Shown: piece after piece, positions 16,234-26,014 of the stretch
How positions within the stretch are numbered: position 1 is the stretch's first letter
Layout: each line of letters opens with the position of its first letter
The notes under the pieces: generated by a model
Seen by the model: the letters and a program-made list of their open reading frames with translations, nothing else
What the model was told of the DNA's origin: nothing
Databases searched by the model: none
From: Polaribacter sp. Q13
Lineage (GTDB): Bacteria > Bacteroidota > Bacteroidia > Flavobacteriales > Flavobacteriaceae
NCBI RefSeq assembly: GCF_016858305.2
Contig: NZ_CP074436.1
Location: 1,880,001-1,944,000 of the forward strand
DNA: 64,000 nt
Direction: 5' to 3'
Position numbers and translations under genes: made by a program

Positions 16234-19200
16234 TTAATTTAAAACTTCGACAAATTCCCCAATAACTCTCATTTCAGTAATATTATCTTCATTTAAGATT
16301 ATATTTTCAAAACTCTTATCATAAGAATTAGGTTTTAATACAATTGCATCATGCTGCCAACCTTCTTCAGAAACTGTTTTCTCGCTTGAATATGTTTTAA
16401 CAGTAAAAGCCGAATTAAAATCAGGATCAAATGAGTCTCTATTTTCAATTAATAAAATTTTTCCACTACGAGAACCACTTACATTTTTTTTGAATATGCA
16501 TATTGAATTATTAGGAATAATCTTATTCATTGATTCTCCAATCACTTTACAAGCGAAATAATCATCTGTAGCGTATTTTTCAGGAGCTGATGTTAAATTG
16601 TATTCTCTTTCATCTTGCATTTCACTAAAGCTTCCTGCTGCTGCGTAGAAATCATATAAAGGAATTGTGAATTCTGATAATTTTAGTTCTACTTCTTTTT
16701 TACCTAATTGTTCTTCAGGCTTTACTATGGTTAAAGGTTCTTTTTTCCTATTGATAGATGTTATATAATTATACAAATCATCTTTTACAGGTTGTTCCAA
16801 TTGGAATTTAAAATGAACAACTGGTTTTCCAGATTCAGGCATTTCTGCTTGCTGAATAGAATCTTTAATAATTGATGCGTCACCCATAAAATAAAAATCA
16901 GTTCCTTCCGCATCTTCTTTTTTCACAAACAATAGTATGCGTTTTGAATTGATTACATTCTTTATTTCATTACTAGAAAGTTTCCTGTTTGACCTTGACT
17001 CCCAAGCAAAAACTGAAGGAGAAACAAAGTAATCGTTATATTTTATAGTATCTTCAATATCATCAGATTTATGATAAGTAACGAAACAGGGAGTGATTTC
17101 ATTTCTTGTTCTGTAGCCATAAACAGTGCTACTTATATCATTTTCCCAGTTTAACAATCTACAAACATCCTTACGGCTGTATTTATTAAACAACAACAAT
17201 CCATCTTTATAAAGATCTTTTTCAAAATTATTATTGAAAGTATTAATTGAATACTTTATTGAGTCCAGAAGAAATTCTTTAAAAATATCGTTAGATAGTA
17301 TCTTTAAAAATTCATCATGCAATTTGAGTACATCATTTTCTAGAAATATGATTTCCTCTTCCTTTCGAATAAAGCCAAAATTGATGTTTGAAATACAAGA
17401 TTTAATAGTTTCTAAACTTGGTTTATATTGATATTTATCAAATATAATTTCATTCAGTTTTGAAACACTCAGTTCATTTCTACAAAGTAATTCTTTTAAA
17501 ATAAAACTTTCTTCAACCCTTTTTGCATTATTTATCTCTTTTGAAAAAAGTTCTAATAATTCAGAGTATTTTGCATCTAACTTTTTGTCAAATGACTTAT
17601 CAACTTTATTGATAAAATTATAATATGACTTAGAATATTCAATGAATGAAAATGGCTCTCTAGCTTCATTCCTTACAAAATCCATCATCATTGGAATTCG
17701 TCCAATTCTGCTTTTTAAGTTATTGTAATCTATTTTTAAATCCGTAAGCAATTGCATCTTTGCAGAATCAATTGAAGCATATATTCTTTCTTTCGTAATT
17801 TCATCAAAATTAATAGTAGATTCTCCTGGAATCATACTACTACCTTCAGAAATTAACTTTCTAATTTTATCTTTATTAAAAGAAGTGTCTCCATATAAAG
17901 CTATTGGAATTAAATAATTGTTTTTATAATTACCAATAAAGTCAATGACAGTTAAATAATATTTATTGTCAGTTTTCCTTAAACCTCTTCCTAATTGTTG
18001 AATAAATATTATTGCTGATTGTGTTGGACGAATCATTATAACTTGATTAATTTTAGGAATATCTATTCCTTCATTAAAAATATCAACAGTAAATATGTAG
18101 TCTAGTTTTATAGATAAATTATCACTTTCTAATAGTTCTATTGCCTTTGCTCTTTCATCTTCGGAACTGTCTCCTGTTAAAGCAACCGTCTTATAACCTA
18201 TTTCATTAAATTTTTCAGACAATTCTTTTGCTTCATTTTTAAATGAACAAAAAACCAATCCTCTAGTTATGCCATTATCCGAACCATAAAATTCAATTTT
18301 TGAAATAATCTTTGAAACTCTTTCATTTGCTGTTAAAAGCCTAAAATCTGATTCTTTTTCAAGTACTTCATCATTTAAACTTAAATCTGTTACACCATAA
18401 TAATGAAAGGGAATAAGCATGTTCTCTTCCATTGCTTTATTCAGTCTAATTTCATATGCTATATTATGGTCAAAAAGACTGTAAATATCTTTGTCATCAG
18501 TTCTGTCAGGTGTTGCCGTCATTCCTAGAAGAAACTTAGGATTGAAATACTCTATCAATCGAACGTAAGAATCTGCTCCTGAACGATGTGATTCATCTAT
18601 AATTATGTAGTCGAAAAAATCGTTTTCAAATTGTTCTAGATGATTTGTTTTTGAAATAGTTTGTACTGTTGAAAAAACAAAATCCTTATCTAATTCCCTT
18701 TGTTGCCCAGAGTACAATCCCATTGTTTTACTGTCTCCAAAAATAGTTTGAAAGGTTTCCATTGCCTTTTTTGCAATGTTTAACCTGTGAACAACAAATA
18801 ATAGTTTTTTCGGGTTAAATGCTTTCGCATCAAAAGCTGCTAAAAATGTTTTACCTGTTCCAGTTGCAGATATTATTAACGCTTTGTTGTTTTTCTCTCG
18901 TAAGTTTTCTAAATTCTCTAATGCTTCTTTTTGCATTGAGTTTGGAATTACTTCTAAGTTAAGTTCTTTAGAAAACTCTTCTTCACTCTTTTTATAAACT
19001 AGAAATTGCTTTTTATAAATAGCTTCATATTTTTCTATATAAGCTTCATTTACAATTTCTCCTATTCTAAAATCATCTTGAAATTCAGTGATTACTTTAT
19101 CTACTATAGAACTTGAGTTTCTTGCAGAAACTTTCATATTCCATTCTTTATTAGTAGATAATGCCGAAGAAGTTAAATTACTACTTCCAATTACTAAATT

Positions 19201-19608
19201 ATAATAATCTGAATGTTTAAAAATATAACCTTTAGAGTGTGAATTTTCTTTAGTTACTATTTTTAATTCTATGTTCTTAAACTGAGATAGCCTTTTTAAA
19301 GCTTCAGGTTGTGTAAAGTTTAAATATTGAGAAACAAGTATTTTTCCTTTGACACCTTTATCATCAAGAATTTTAAAAGTATTTATTAATGCTGCAACAC
19401 CGCTTGTTGTAACAAATGCAACAGAAATATAAAAGCTTTCACAGTTTTCTAGCTCTTTTATAATTGTTGATAAAACTTTTTTCCTTGGAATTTTTCTATT
19501 TACAAGTAACTCTGGTTGATAAAGAGCCTCAGAATCTAAATCTTTATCAATAAACCCTGTAAGTAAACTGTTTTTAAAACTATCATTAAAAACTTTATTC
19601 ATCTTCAA
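16234..19608 (-). CDS. PLD-nuclease / SF2 helicase / DUF3427 / S24-peptidase fusion
   Basis: 1124 residues in four parts. (1) A phospholipase D-like domain, about 40-180, with one HKD motif: H124-x-K126 and GSSN at 141-144. (2) A superfamily II helicase, about 215-570: Walker A ATGTGKT ending at 254, DESH 338-341, MTATP 363-367, and QQLGRGLRK 537-545. (3) A DUF3427-like region, about 600-980. (4) A C-terminal LexA-type S24 domain: AAAG with Ala991-Gly992, S1026 in VIGESM, K1071 in FTVKTY. Helicases with PLD and DUF3427 domains occur in accessory defence loci. The gene overlaps an upstream NUDIX gene by 14 bp, so the two are one operon. Inference: a nucleic-acid-targeting defence or repair system. 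Confidence 0.87.
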   Translation of the reverse strand: MKMNKVFNDSFKNSLLTGFIDKDLDSEALYQPELLVNRKIPRKKVLSTIIKELENCESFYISVAFVTTSGVAALINTFKILDDKGVKGKILVSQYLNFTQPEALKRLSQFKNIELKIVTKENSHSKGYIFKHSDYYNLVIGSSNLTSSALSTNKEWNMKVSARNSSSIVDKVITEFQDDFRIGEIVNEAYIEKYEAIYKKQFLVYKKSEEEFSKELNLEVIPNSMQKEALENLENLREKNNKALIISATGTGKTFLAAFDAKAFNPKKLLFVVHRLNIAKKAMETFQTIFGDSKTMGLYSGQQRELDKDFVFSTVQTISKTNHLEQFENDFFDYIIIDESHRSGADSYVRLIEYFNPKFLLGMTATPDRTDDKDIYSLFDHNIAYEIRLNKAMEENMLIPFHYYGVTDLSLNDEVLEKESDFRLLTANERVSKIISKIEFYGSDNGITRGLVFCSFKNEAKELSEKFNEIGYKTVALTGDSSEDERAKAIELLESDNLSIKLDYIFTVDIFNEGIDIPKINQVIMIRPTQSAIIFIQQLGRGLRKTDNKYYLTVIDFIGNYKNNYLIPIALYGDTSFNKDKIRKLISEGSSMIPGESTINFDEITKERIYASIDSAKMQLLTDLKIDYNNLKSRIGRIPMMMDFVRNEAREPFSFIEYSKSYYNFINKVDKSFDKKLDAKYSELLELFSKEINNAKRVEESFILKELLCRNELSVSKLNEIIFDKYQYKPSLETIKSCISNINFGFIRKEEEIIFLENDVLKLHDEFLKILSNDIFKEFLLDSIKYSINTFNNNFEKDLYKDGLLLFNKYSRKDVCRLLNWENDISSTVYGYRTRNEITPCFVTYHKSDDIEDTIKYNDYFVSPSVFAWESRSNRKLSSNEIKNVINSKRILLFVKKEDAEGTDFYFMGDASIIKDSIQQAEMPESGKPVVHFKFQLEQPVKDDLYNYITSINRKKEPLTIVKPEEQLGKKEVELKLSEFTIPLYDFYAAAGSFSEMQDEREYNLTSAPEKYATDDYFACKVIGESMNKIIPNNSICIFKKNVSGSRSGKILLIENRDSFDPDFNSAFTVKTYSSEKTVSEEGWQHDAIVLKPNSYDKSFENIILNEDNITEMRVIGEFVEVLN

Positions 19609-19993
19609 TTAGTTTGTTAACTATAGGAATATCCGCTTCAGCCCAATCCAGTTTATCGATATCTTTTATTGCTAACCATTCAGAAGAAATATGTTCATTT
19701 AATTGTATGTCTTTTGTCTCTGAATAACATTTAAAACTGTGCATTTTTAATTCAAAATCAGGATATTTATGAATAACAGTTACAAATAAGTCATCTATTT
19801 TAGTTGGAATAAAGTTCAACTCTTCAATAAGCTCTCTTTTTAAAGCTTCTTTTTCAGTTTCTCCTTTTTCAATTTTCCCACCTGGGAATTCAAACTTCCG
19901 GGAAATATAACTTAACTTATTTTTTGGTCTTTGTACACAAAAAATTTCATTTTCAAAACAAATTATTGCAGCTACAACTTCAACTTTTTTCAT
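19595..19993 (-). CDS. NUDIX NTP pyrophosphohydrolase (MutT-like) in the PLD/helicase operon
   Basis: 132 residues, the size of MutT or CTP pyrophosphohydrolases. Full Nudix box: G39, E45, then RELIEEL at 53-59 inside GGKIEKGETEKEALKREL. The beginning MKKVEVVAAIICFENEIFCVQRP is typical of the (deoxy)nucleoside triphosphate pyrophosphohydrolase group. Its 3' end overlaps the helicase start by 14 bp, implying coupled translation. It could remove a modified or damaged nucleotide, or a nucleotide signal, linked to the helicase's job (inference). No obvious promoter box. Confidence 0.88.
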   Translation of the reverse strand: MKKVEVVAAIICFENEIFCVQRPKNKLSYISRKFEFPGGKIEKGETEKEALKRELIEELNFIPTKIDDLFVTVIHKYPDFELKMHSFKCYSETKDIQLNEHISSEWLAIKDIDKLDWAEADIPIVNKLIEDE

Positions 19994-20157
19994 TTAAATT
20001 TTTATGATATTATTCAAAACCTACTTTTGACGAAATTAAACTTTTAAGTATTTAAAAACAAGTTAAAAGCTCCAAAAAGGAACAAAAGAAAACTCCCAAT
20101 TTGCTTTTCTATATAATATAAAAATCAAGCTCATTTTACTATTTTTAATCAAAAACT

Positions 20158-21846
20158 TTACTCACAATCCACACTCTTAAAACCATCTCCAACATCCTCA
20201 GTTCTTAAACTCGGAACAATTTTATAATATTTTTTGATAAAGTCAATTTGTTTAGTATTTACAGCTGGCAAAGGAGTATTCCCTGCAGTCCAGAAATAAC
20301 TTTCTTTTGTTGGCGAATTATAGTGAAACCCATTTTCTATCTGTTCTTCAAAATCGGGACTCATACTAGAATTTACATTTGGTTCTAAAATATTTTCAAA
20401 TTTTAAAAGACTTGTTTTTGTATTCGTTTTTTTAATGGTGGTATAATTACTGAGTTTTAATTCTGTTAAAAAAGGAACCAAACTTAATAACAAACTCACA
20501 GCCATAAAAAATACAATTGTTTTTTCTTTTCTAAAAAACCAAACACAAATTTGCATGGCAAAGAATAACATATAAAAAAAGAAAAAACGGTATTGAGGAG
20601 AAAAAATCCAAGCCAATACAAAATGTAAAACACCAATTACATACAATATAAACACTGCTTTTTCTTTACTTTTAAAATACCATAAAAAAGGAAAAGAAAT
20701 TAGAAGCGTCGTAAATATGATATTGATAATTCCATTGAATTTAAACGAGGTTATCCAAGCAATAAACAATTGAGAGGTAGAAAGGTTTGCTAATTCTTGA
20801 TAATCGAAAGCAGCATTATACGTCCCTACTTTAAACAATTGAATGAGTGCTGTTGGCACTTTCCAATCTACATTTAAAACATCTAAAATTTGTAATGGAT
20901 ATAACAAGTATCCCGTAAGAAATACATTTTTCATTAAAAACAACACCAACACAAAAAAAGAGAAGAGTATTGGTTTTACCAACTTACCTTTTAAGAGACT
21001 ATAGTGTTTTACCAATAAAATAATGGGTAATAAAACCAACACACAAGTGGTTATTTTTATGACACATAAGAAAATTGTTAGTAATAAAATAAGCATAAAA
21101 CGAGAGTAATCAATCTCCTTAAAATGTTTTATAAAAAGATAAAACAACAACTGACTGATTAAAAAAACTGGTAAATCTGGTGATGGTGCATTGATAAAAA
21201 AGATGATAAAAGGCAAGCCAACCAACACACTACCTACATACAATTGATTTATCTTTTTACTTGTTTTATACTGATGCAATTGTTGAACGCAGAAAAAAGA
21301 AAAAATGACTAAGAAATAGCCATTCAAATCATTGAAATTCGTTTCTAAAAACGGAAAAGTAAACGTTGCTTGCAAAATATGCCAACTAGACATTTGGGCA
21401 AAAAAGATATGCAAATTCCCCAACCCTTTTACAAAACCATATTCATTTAACCACTTAATGGTTTGTATATAATAACTTTCATTATCAAAAATGGAAGGCG
21501 TAACCGAAGACATTGCCAACGCAATGCTAAAAATAAAAAGGAGTCCTAGTTTATACGTTTTGCTAAATAAGATCCAACTATTTTTAAATTGGGTAAAATG
21601 TGTTTTAATATCACTCTTAAAAAGCCATAAACCTGCAATTGTTATGCTAGACATAATACCATAAAAAACAAGATCTAAAGCAAAGAAAAAAGCATAGCAC
21701 CAACTAAATAATGTAATTGAAAATAGGCCTAAAATATGGTGAATGGTAAAATTATGGGATTCAATTTTAAAAAGTTTTTTTAGTAAAAAACCAAAGCTTA
21801 AGGAGGAAATAAAAATATAAATCCAATTAATTAAAATTAAAAGCAT
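20158..21846 (-). CDS. Polytopic membrane protein, GT-C-like
   Basis: 562 residues with about 13 hydrophobic segments and no signal peptide beyond the first helix. An acidic loop after the third or fourth segment (SIFDNESYYIQTIKWLNEYG, near 117-136) resembles the first periplasmic loop of GT-C glycosyltransferases, which holds the catalytic Asp. The C-terminal tail (about 470-562) is soluble. I recall similar flavobacterial and leptospiral proteins being annotated only as uncharacterised membrane proteins (LIC_10190-like). It stands alone, so substrate and role are unknown. Confidence 0.6.
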   Translation of the reverse strand: MLLILINWIYIFISSLSFGFLLKKLFKIESHNFTIHHILGLFSITLFSWCYAFFFALDLVFYGIMSSITIAGLWLFKSDIKTHFTQFKNSWILFSKTYKLGLLFIFSIALAMSSVTPSIFDNESYYIQTIKWLNEYGFVKGLGNLHIFFAQMSSWHILQATFTFPFLETNFNDLNGYFLVIFSFFCVQQLHQYKTSKKINQLYVGSVLVGLPFIIFFINAPSPDLPVFLISQLLFYLFIKHFKEIDYSRFMLILLLTIFLCVIKITTCVLVLLPIILLVKHYSLLKGKLVKPILFSFFVLVLFLMKNVFLTGYLLYPLQILDVLNVDWKVPTALIQLFKVGTYNAAFDYQELANLSTSQLFIAWITSFKFNGIINIIFTTLLISFPFLWYFKSKEKAVFILYVIGVLHFVLAWIFSPQYRFFFFYMLFFAMQICVWFFRKEKTIVFFMAVSLLLSLVPFLTELKLSNYTTIKKTNTKTSLLKFENILEPNVNSSMSPDFEEQIENGFHYNSPTKESYFWTAGNTPLPAVNTKQIDFIKKYYKIVPSLRTEDVGDGFKSVDCE

Positions 21847-21920
21847 GTGTTTTTTAAAATTGATTTTAGAGATTACAAGTTACGAATAAAATAATTTTTT
21901 ACTTCATTAAATATCGAATT

Positions 21921-22096
21921 GTTCTCGACTGCGCTCGAACAGTCAACTCTTAAAAAAATTGACCACATAGACACATAATAAACATAGGTTTTGTGTGTAA
22001 AGAATGAAACCAATTTAAATTCACAATGTCCTCCTGAGCTTGTCGAAAGATCTTTAACACGCTAAAAAGTCTTCGACAAGATCAGACTGACAATGC
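21921..22096. repeat. Two intergenic palindromes (TCGAnCGCAGTCGA and GAGCTTGTCGAAG types)
   Basis: At 21921-21942 lies a CTCGACTGCGCTCGA palindrome. At 22024-22096 is an inverted repeat with core arms CTTGTCGAA (22039-22047) and TTCGACAAG (22072-22080) and outer complementary AATGTC.../...GACAAT ends. A relative of the first (GTCGAGCACAGTCGA) recurs at 61538-61552. They fill the gap between the membrane protein gene and the lactonase gene. Confidence 0.65.
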
Positions 22097-22124
22097 ACTA
22101 TCGGAATTGTAACTATAAAAAGAA

Positions 22125-23246
22125 CTAAAATAAAATACAAACTGGCATTGGCGCAGCAACTTCATTTACAAAAGTTAATTTCCCTGTAACAACATCTCTT
22201 TTAAAAGAAACAATATTATTGGTGTCTTGATTGGCAACTAATAGAAACTTTTCATCAGGAGACAATGAAAAATTACGTGGGTTTTTTCCTAAAACAGGTT
22301 CGTAACCAATTGTTGTTAATGTTCCGTTTTCTGAATTCACGGCATAAATAACAATCGATTCATGTCCGCGATTTGAAGCATACAAAAATTTTCCATCTTT
22401 AGTAATATGAATATCTGCTGCTTTACTAAACGTTGTAAAATCCTTTGGTAATGTAGCTATTGAAGAATCTACATAATAATTCCCTTCTTTTTCTTTTACT
22501 AAAGAAACCGTGTTGTTCAATTCATTTAAAACATAGATCCATTTATTATTTGGATGAAACGTTACATGTCTTGGTCCTGCTCCGTCTGCCATTTTTAAAG
22601 ATGCTTGTTTGGTAGGAACTAATTCATTTTTTTGAGAATCTATGGTAGAAAACAATAATTCATTGGTTCCTAAATCTACAGAAATAACTTCTTTTTTTGT
22701 TGGATGAAACCAAGCTGAATGTGCATGAGGTCCTTTTTGTCTTTTGGTTGTTCCTTTACCAACATGTTGTTGTACGTTTAATAACGTAGATAATTTCCCT
22801 GACGTATCTGCTTTTAGTAAACCTACACTTCCGCCACCGTAATTTGCGGTTACAATATAATTATCTTCATTTATGGCAACAAAACAAGGTCCTGCTCCAC
22901 CAGATTCTTCTTTGCTAATTAATACCAAAGAATCCCCTTCAATTTTAAAAGACTTTATAAACCCTGTTCCGTTTACGTTGGTTTCTCCAACCGCAAAAAG
23001 TGTTTTTTGATCTTTAGATTTTGCTAAAAAAGTAGGATTTACGGTTTCTGCAACCAATCCTATTTTTTTTAACGCTCCTTTTTCTGAAAGTTCATATTCA
23101 TAAATTCCTTTAGAATCTTTTTGGGTATATGTACCAACATAAAAAGAAGTAGTCATGGTGTCTTTTTTAACAGTTGCTGTTTTTTTAGTTACGGTTTTAC
23201 ATCCGAAGAAAAATATTGATAATAGAAATATTGGTAGTAATTTCAT
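22125..23246 (-). CDS. Lactonase-family (YbhE-like) beta-propeller lipoprotein
   Basis: 373 residues. Lipoprotein signal with C16 (FFFGC), then a seven-bladed propeller of the 6-phosphogluconolactonase/YbhE family: TSFYVGTYT near 31-39, GPCFVAINED, PHAHSAWFHPT, GPRHVTFHPN, and GKNPRNFSLSPDEKFLLVANQD near the end. The cytosolic relatives open 6-phosphogluconolactone. This copy carries an export signal, so a periplasmic sugar lactone is a better guess than the pentose phosphate step. It lies 3 bp after the M14 peptidase gene, same strand. Confidence 0.83.
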   Translation of the reverse strand: MKLLPIFLLSIFFFGCKTVTKKTATVKKDTMTTSFYVGTYTQKDSKGIYEYELSEKGALKKIGLVAETVNPTFLAKSKDQKTLFAVGETNVNGTGFIKSFKIEGDSLVLISKEESGGAGPCFVAINEDNYIVTANYGGGSVGLLKADTSGKLSTLLNVQQHVGKGTTKRQKGPHAHSAWFHPTKKEVISVDLGTNELLFSTIDSQKNELVPTKQASLKMADGAGPRHVTFHPNNKWIYVLNELNNTVSLVKEKEGNYYVDSSIATLPKDFTTFSKAADIHITKDGKFLYASNRGHESIVIYAVNSENGTLTTIGYEPVLGKNPRNFSLSPDEKFLLVANQDTNNIVSFKRDVVTGKLTFVNEVAAPMPVCILF

Positions 23247-23249
23247 AAA

Positions 23250-25007
23250 TTAAAATGTTTTAAAAATTGGCAATCTCAAATGAACTGGTTCGTAATAAGG
23301 TGATTTTTTGTAGATATAGTTTAATTGTTCTCTTGGGTTCTTAGCAAACTCAGTATCCGATTTTAATTTTTCTTCAAACTCCTTTTTTACAGATGGGTTA
23401 TCAATCAAAAATTGTGCTGCTATATCTTCAAAAACATAGGCAGAATAGCCTTCTTTTTGTTGTAAAACAGTATCGAAAAAATTCCAATTAAAAAACGAAT
23501 CTGTTGCTGCTGCTTCTAACGTTTCTAACAAATAACGCACTCCGTTTTGATGTGTAGGAATATAAATGTCTCCTTTTCTAAATTGAAAATTTTCAGTAGA
23601 CAGATTTACAGTAGTATTATAATGTAAATAATGACCTTCATAGGCTGTTTTTCGAGTTTCAAATTCAGCAATATGATTCACTTCCACTTCAATTGTGGTA
23701 TCGTTTTTAAAACGTATAAACTTTATTTGATTGTTCTTTAATCGATCTATAATTTTATGCCAACCTTTTTGTAAAATATAGGCTTTCGGGATTGCTACAG
23801 ACTTTGTTGTCTCAAAATTATTGTAATATTTTACCGATTTTGTATATGGTTTTGTTCTATCATAAAACAACCTTTTTCCTGTGGTTGCTTTACTATCTAT
23901 ATATTCTCCTTGGTATCCTTTAAACTGTAATTCTGTCGGTTTTTTTGTATCCACCTTAAAAGCAATAGGATAGGTTTTATTTGCCAAAACCTCAGCCATA
24001 GCATTTGCTCTTAATTCTTTAATTTCTGCAGAATTTTCTTCAGTAAAATCTAACGCAGAAAACAGCAATTGATAGGTTTGAGCTACTCTTAACTTATATG
24101 GTTTTAGCATGTGCGTTTCTACCATCAATCCTAAGGTATTAAATAAGGTTGTGTAACCCGTAGAATATCTTGGCGAATCGAAAAACTGAGACCAACCGTC
24201 TTCTGGTGTGGTACCCCAAACATTAACATACGGAGTAATTGAAATTCCTTTTTTAAGTAACAAATTCTCTAAACTCGGACGCATTTTCGTTTCTATAAAA
24301 GTACCTAAACCGCCACCTAATTTATTGTGTTGTGTAAATAAATGTGTAATTGCATATTGATAATCGGCACCATTACTTACATGATTGTCTATAAAAACAT
24401 CTGGATTAACCGCATGAAAAATTTCTGCAAAAGCGGCTGCATTTTTAGTGTCTTGTTTTATAAAATCTCTATTTAAATCGTAGTTTCTGGCATTTCCTCT
24501 AAAACCATATTCTTTTGGTCCGTTTTGATTTGCCCTTGTATGAGAATTTCTATTTAAAGCACCGCCTACATTATAAACCGGAATGACACAAATAATAGTG
24601 TTTTTATATTTCTCTATTAAGGAATCGTTTTGTACGAGGTCTCTAAGCAATAACATGGACGCATCAATTCCGTCTGATTCTCCTGGGTGAATTCCGTTAT
24701 TAATTAAAATTCTATTTTTTGGTGATTCTTTAATTTCATCAACATTAAAAACACCTTCCCTATTGTAAACAACAAGATGCAAAGGCTCTCCGGAATCTGT
24801 TTGTCCGAAAGAAAATAAAGAAACAGAAGCATACTCGTCTGCTAACTCTTTATAATAAGAAATTACCTCTTTGTATTCTGGGGTTTCGGTTCCTTCTAAT
24901 TTTTCGAAAAGTGTTGTAAAATCTTTATTTTTATTGGAAGAATTATCACAAGAAAACAGCAACCATAAAACAGTAAAAAAAAGTATTGTTTTAAATATTT
25001 TATACAT
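23250..25007 (-). CDS. M14-family zinc carboxypeptidase lipoprotein
   Basis: 585 residues. Lipoprotein signal ending at C20 (WLLFSC). The metal site HPGE has H107 and E110, and the later DNHVSNGADY supplies the third His region. Further blocks are RANQNGPKEYG and ARNYDLNRDF (substrate Asn/Arg region). The C-terminal 250 residues lie outside the peptidase core. It should trim peptides in the periplasm or at the outer membrane. It lies 2 bp after coaD and just before the lactonase gene. Confidence 0.87.
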   Translation of the reverse strand: MYKIFKTILFFTVLWLLFSCDNSSNKNKDFTTLFEKLEGTETPEYKEVISYYKELADEYASVSLFSFGQTDSGEPLHLVVYNREGVFNVDEIKESPKNRILINNGIHPGESDGIDASMLLLRDLVQNDSLIEKYKNTIICVIPVYNVGGALNRNSHTRANQNGPKEYGFRGNARNYDLNRDFIKQDTKNAAAFAEIFHAVNPDVFIDNHVSNGADYQYAITHLFTQHNKLGGGLGTFIETKMRPSLENLLLKKGISITPYVNVWGTTPEDGWSQFFDSPRYSTGYTTLFNTLGLMVETHMLKPYKLRVAQTYQLLFSALDFTEENSAEIKELRANAMAEVLANKTYPIAFKVDTKKPTELQFKGYQGEYIDSKATTGKRLFYDRTKPYTKSVKYYNNFETTKSVAIPKAYILQKGWHKIIDRLKNNQIKFIRFKNDTTIEVEVNHIAEFETRKTAYEGHYLHYNTTVNLSTENFQFRKGDIYIPTHQNGVRYLLETLEAAATDSFFNWNFFDTVLQQKEGYSAYVFEDIAAQFLIDNPSVKKEFEEKLKSDTEFAKNPREQLNYIYKKSPYYEPVHLRLPIFKTF

Positions 25008-25009
25008 AT

Positions 25010-25465
25010 TTATTTAACTCTTACCGTTTTAGGTACTAATTTGGTATAATCTCCATCATTTCTAATTACATCTCTTACAATTGATGATGATATGTAAGAT
25101 GTACTTGCAGCCGTTAATAAAAATACGGTTTCAATGGGACCTAAATCTCGGTTTGTATGTGCAATGGCTTTTTCGAACTCAAAATCTGCGGGATTTCTTA
25201 AACCTCTTAAAATAAAATCGACATTATTTTCTTGACAAAAATGAACTGTTAAACCTTTATAAGTGACCACCTTTATTTTAGGTTCGTGCGCAAAACAATC
25301 TTCAATAAATTTTTTACGTTCCTCTAAAGTAAACATGTAATTTTTATCAGCATTTACACCAATAGCGATAATAAGTTCATCGAACAATTTTACACCTCTT
25401 TCAATGATATCAAAATGACCTAATGTTATTGGATCAAAGGATCCGGGGAAAATTGCTCTCTTCAT
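25010..25465 (-). CDS. coaD: Phosphopantetheine adenylyltransferase
   Basis: 151 residues from the ATG at 25463-25465, giving MKRAIFPGSFDPITLGH, the conserved N-terminus with the T/HxGH nucleotidyltransferase motif. A longer reading to 25534 adds 23 residues foreign to the family. The C-terminal STSYISSSIVRD is the ISSTxxR-type motif. It performs the fourth step of coenzyme A synthesis, adenylylating 4'-phosphopantetheine. Confidence 0.96.
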   Translation of the reverse strand: MKRAIFPGSFDPITLGHFDIIERGVKLFDELIIAIGVNADKNYMFTLEERKKFIEDCFAHEPKIKVVTYKGLTVHFCQENNVDFILRGLRNPADFEFEKAIAHTNRDLGPIETVFLLTAASTSYISSSIVRDVIRNDGDYTKLVPKTVRVK

Positions 25466-25555
25466 TTTTTTTTTAAAATTTGATAATTTTGATAATTTTG
25501 ACACATGAAACACGACAGATAATGAATCTTTCAATATTCTTACTTTATAATAAAA

Positions 25556-25915
25556 TCACTTATCTAAAGAGTCTATGAAATTTGATATTTTTTGTTGTAA
25601 TTTTTGAATTCTTTTTTCTAAATCGAGAAAAGTTTCATGAGACATAAAATTTAAATTATTACAAATTATAATTTGTGTCTCCCATTCAAAAGCAGAACCT
25701 AAACTATGTTCTAAAAAAGTAACAAAATGTTTATTAGTCCTTTTACTTGTTCCTTCGGATATATTAGAAGGAATAGAAACAGCACATCTGTTTAATTGAC
25801 TCACCAAACCAAATTTTTCAAAATCAGGTAAAGTTGACGTGAATTTATAGTTTAAGGTAACTAATTCTATTGCTTCTTGCCAAATTTGTAACTTTTTAAA
25901 ATTATGTCTTTTCAT
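25556..25915 (-). CDS. Four-helix-bundle (S23/IVP-like) protein
   Basis: 119 residues from the ATG at 25913-25915 (MKRHNFKKLQIWQEAIEL); 14 more residues are possible from 25957 but are low in complexity. It carries the family blocks: LQIWQEAIELV, LVSQLNRCAVSIPSNISEG and FLEHSLGSAFEWETQI. Relatives are encoded in rRNA intervening sequences or as free-standing genes, and their function is unclear. Here it is free-standing next to coaD, with no rRNA nearby. The upstream region is made of a 51-bp tandem repeat. Confidence 0.85.
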   Translation of the reverse strand: MKRHNFKKLQIWQEAIELVTLNYKFTSTLPDFEKFGLVSQLNRCAVSIPSNISEGTSKRTNKHFVTFLEHSLGSAFEWETQIIICNNLNFMSHETFLDLEKRIQKLQQKISNFIDSLDK

Positions 25916-26014
25916 AGCTTTGTTATGTTTTTGATTTTTTTGATGCTTTTGAACCAAGAACCAAGAATTATTCTGGTTTCTACAATATACATAAATTAGT
26001 TTTTACTTCTTTTT

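Noticed and set aside
22125..23246. pgl, the pentose phosphate 6-phosphogluconolactonase
   Set aside because: A clear lipoprotein signal exports it, which does not fit a cytosolic pathway enzyme.
25556..25915. rRNA intervening-sequence protein implying a nearby 23S gene
   Set aside because: The family also occurs free-standing, and no rRNA sequence is present around it.
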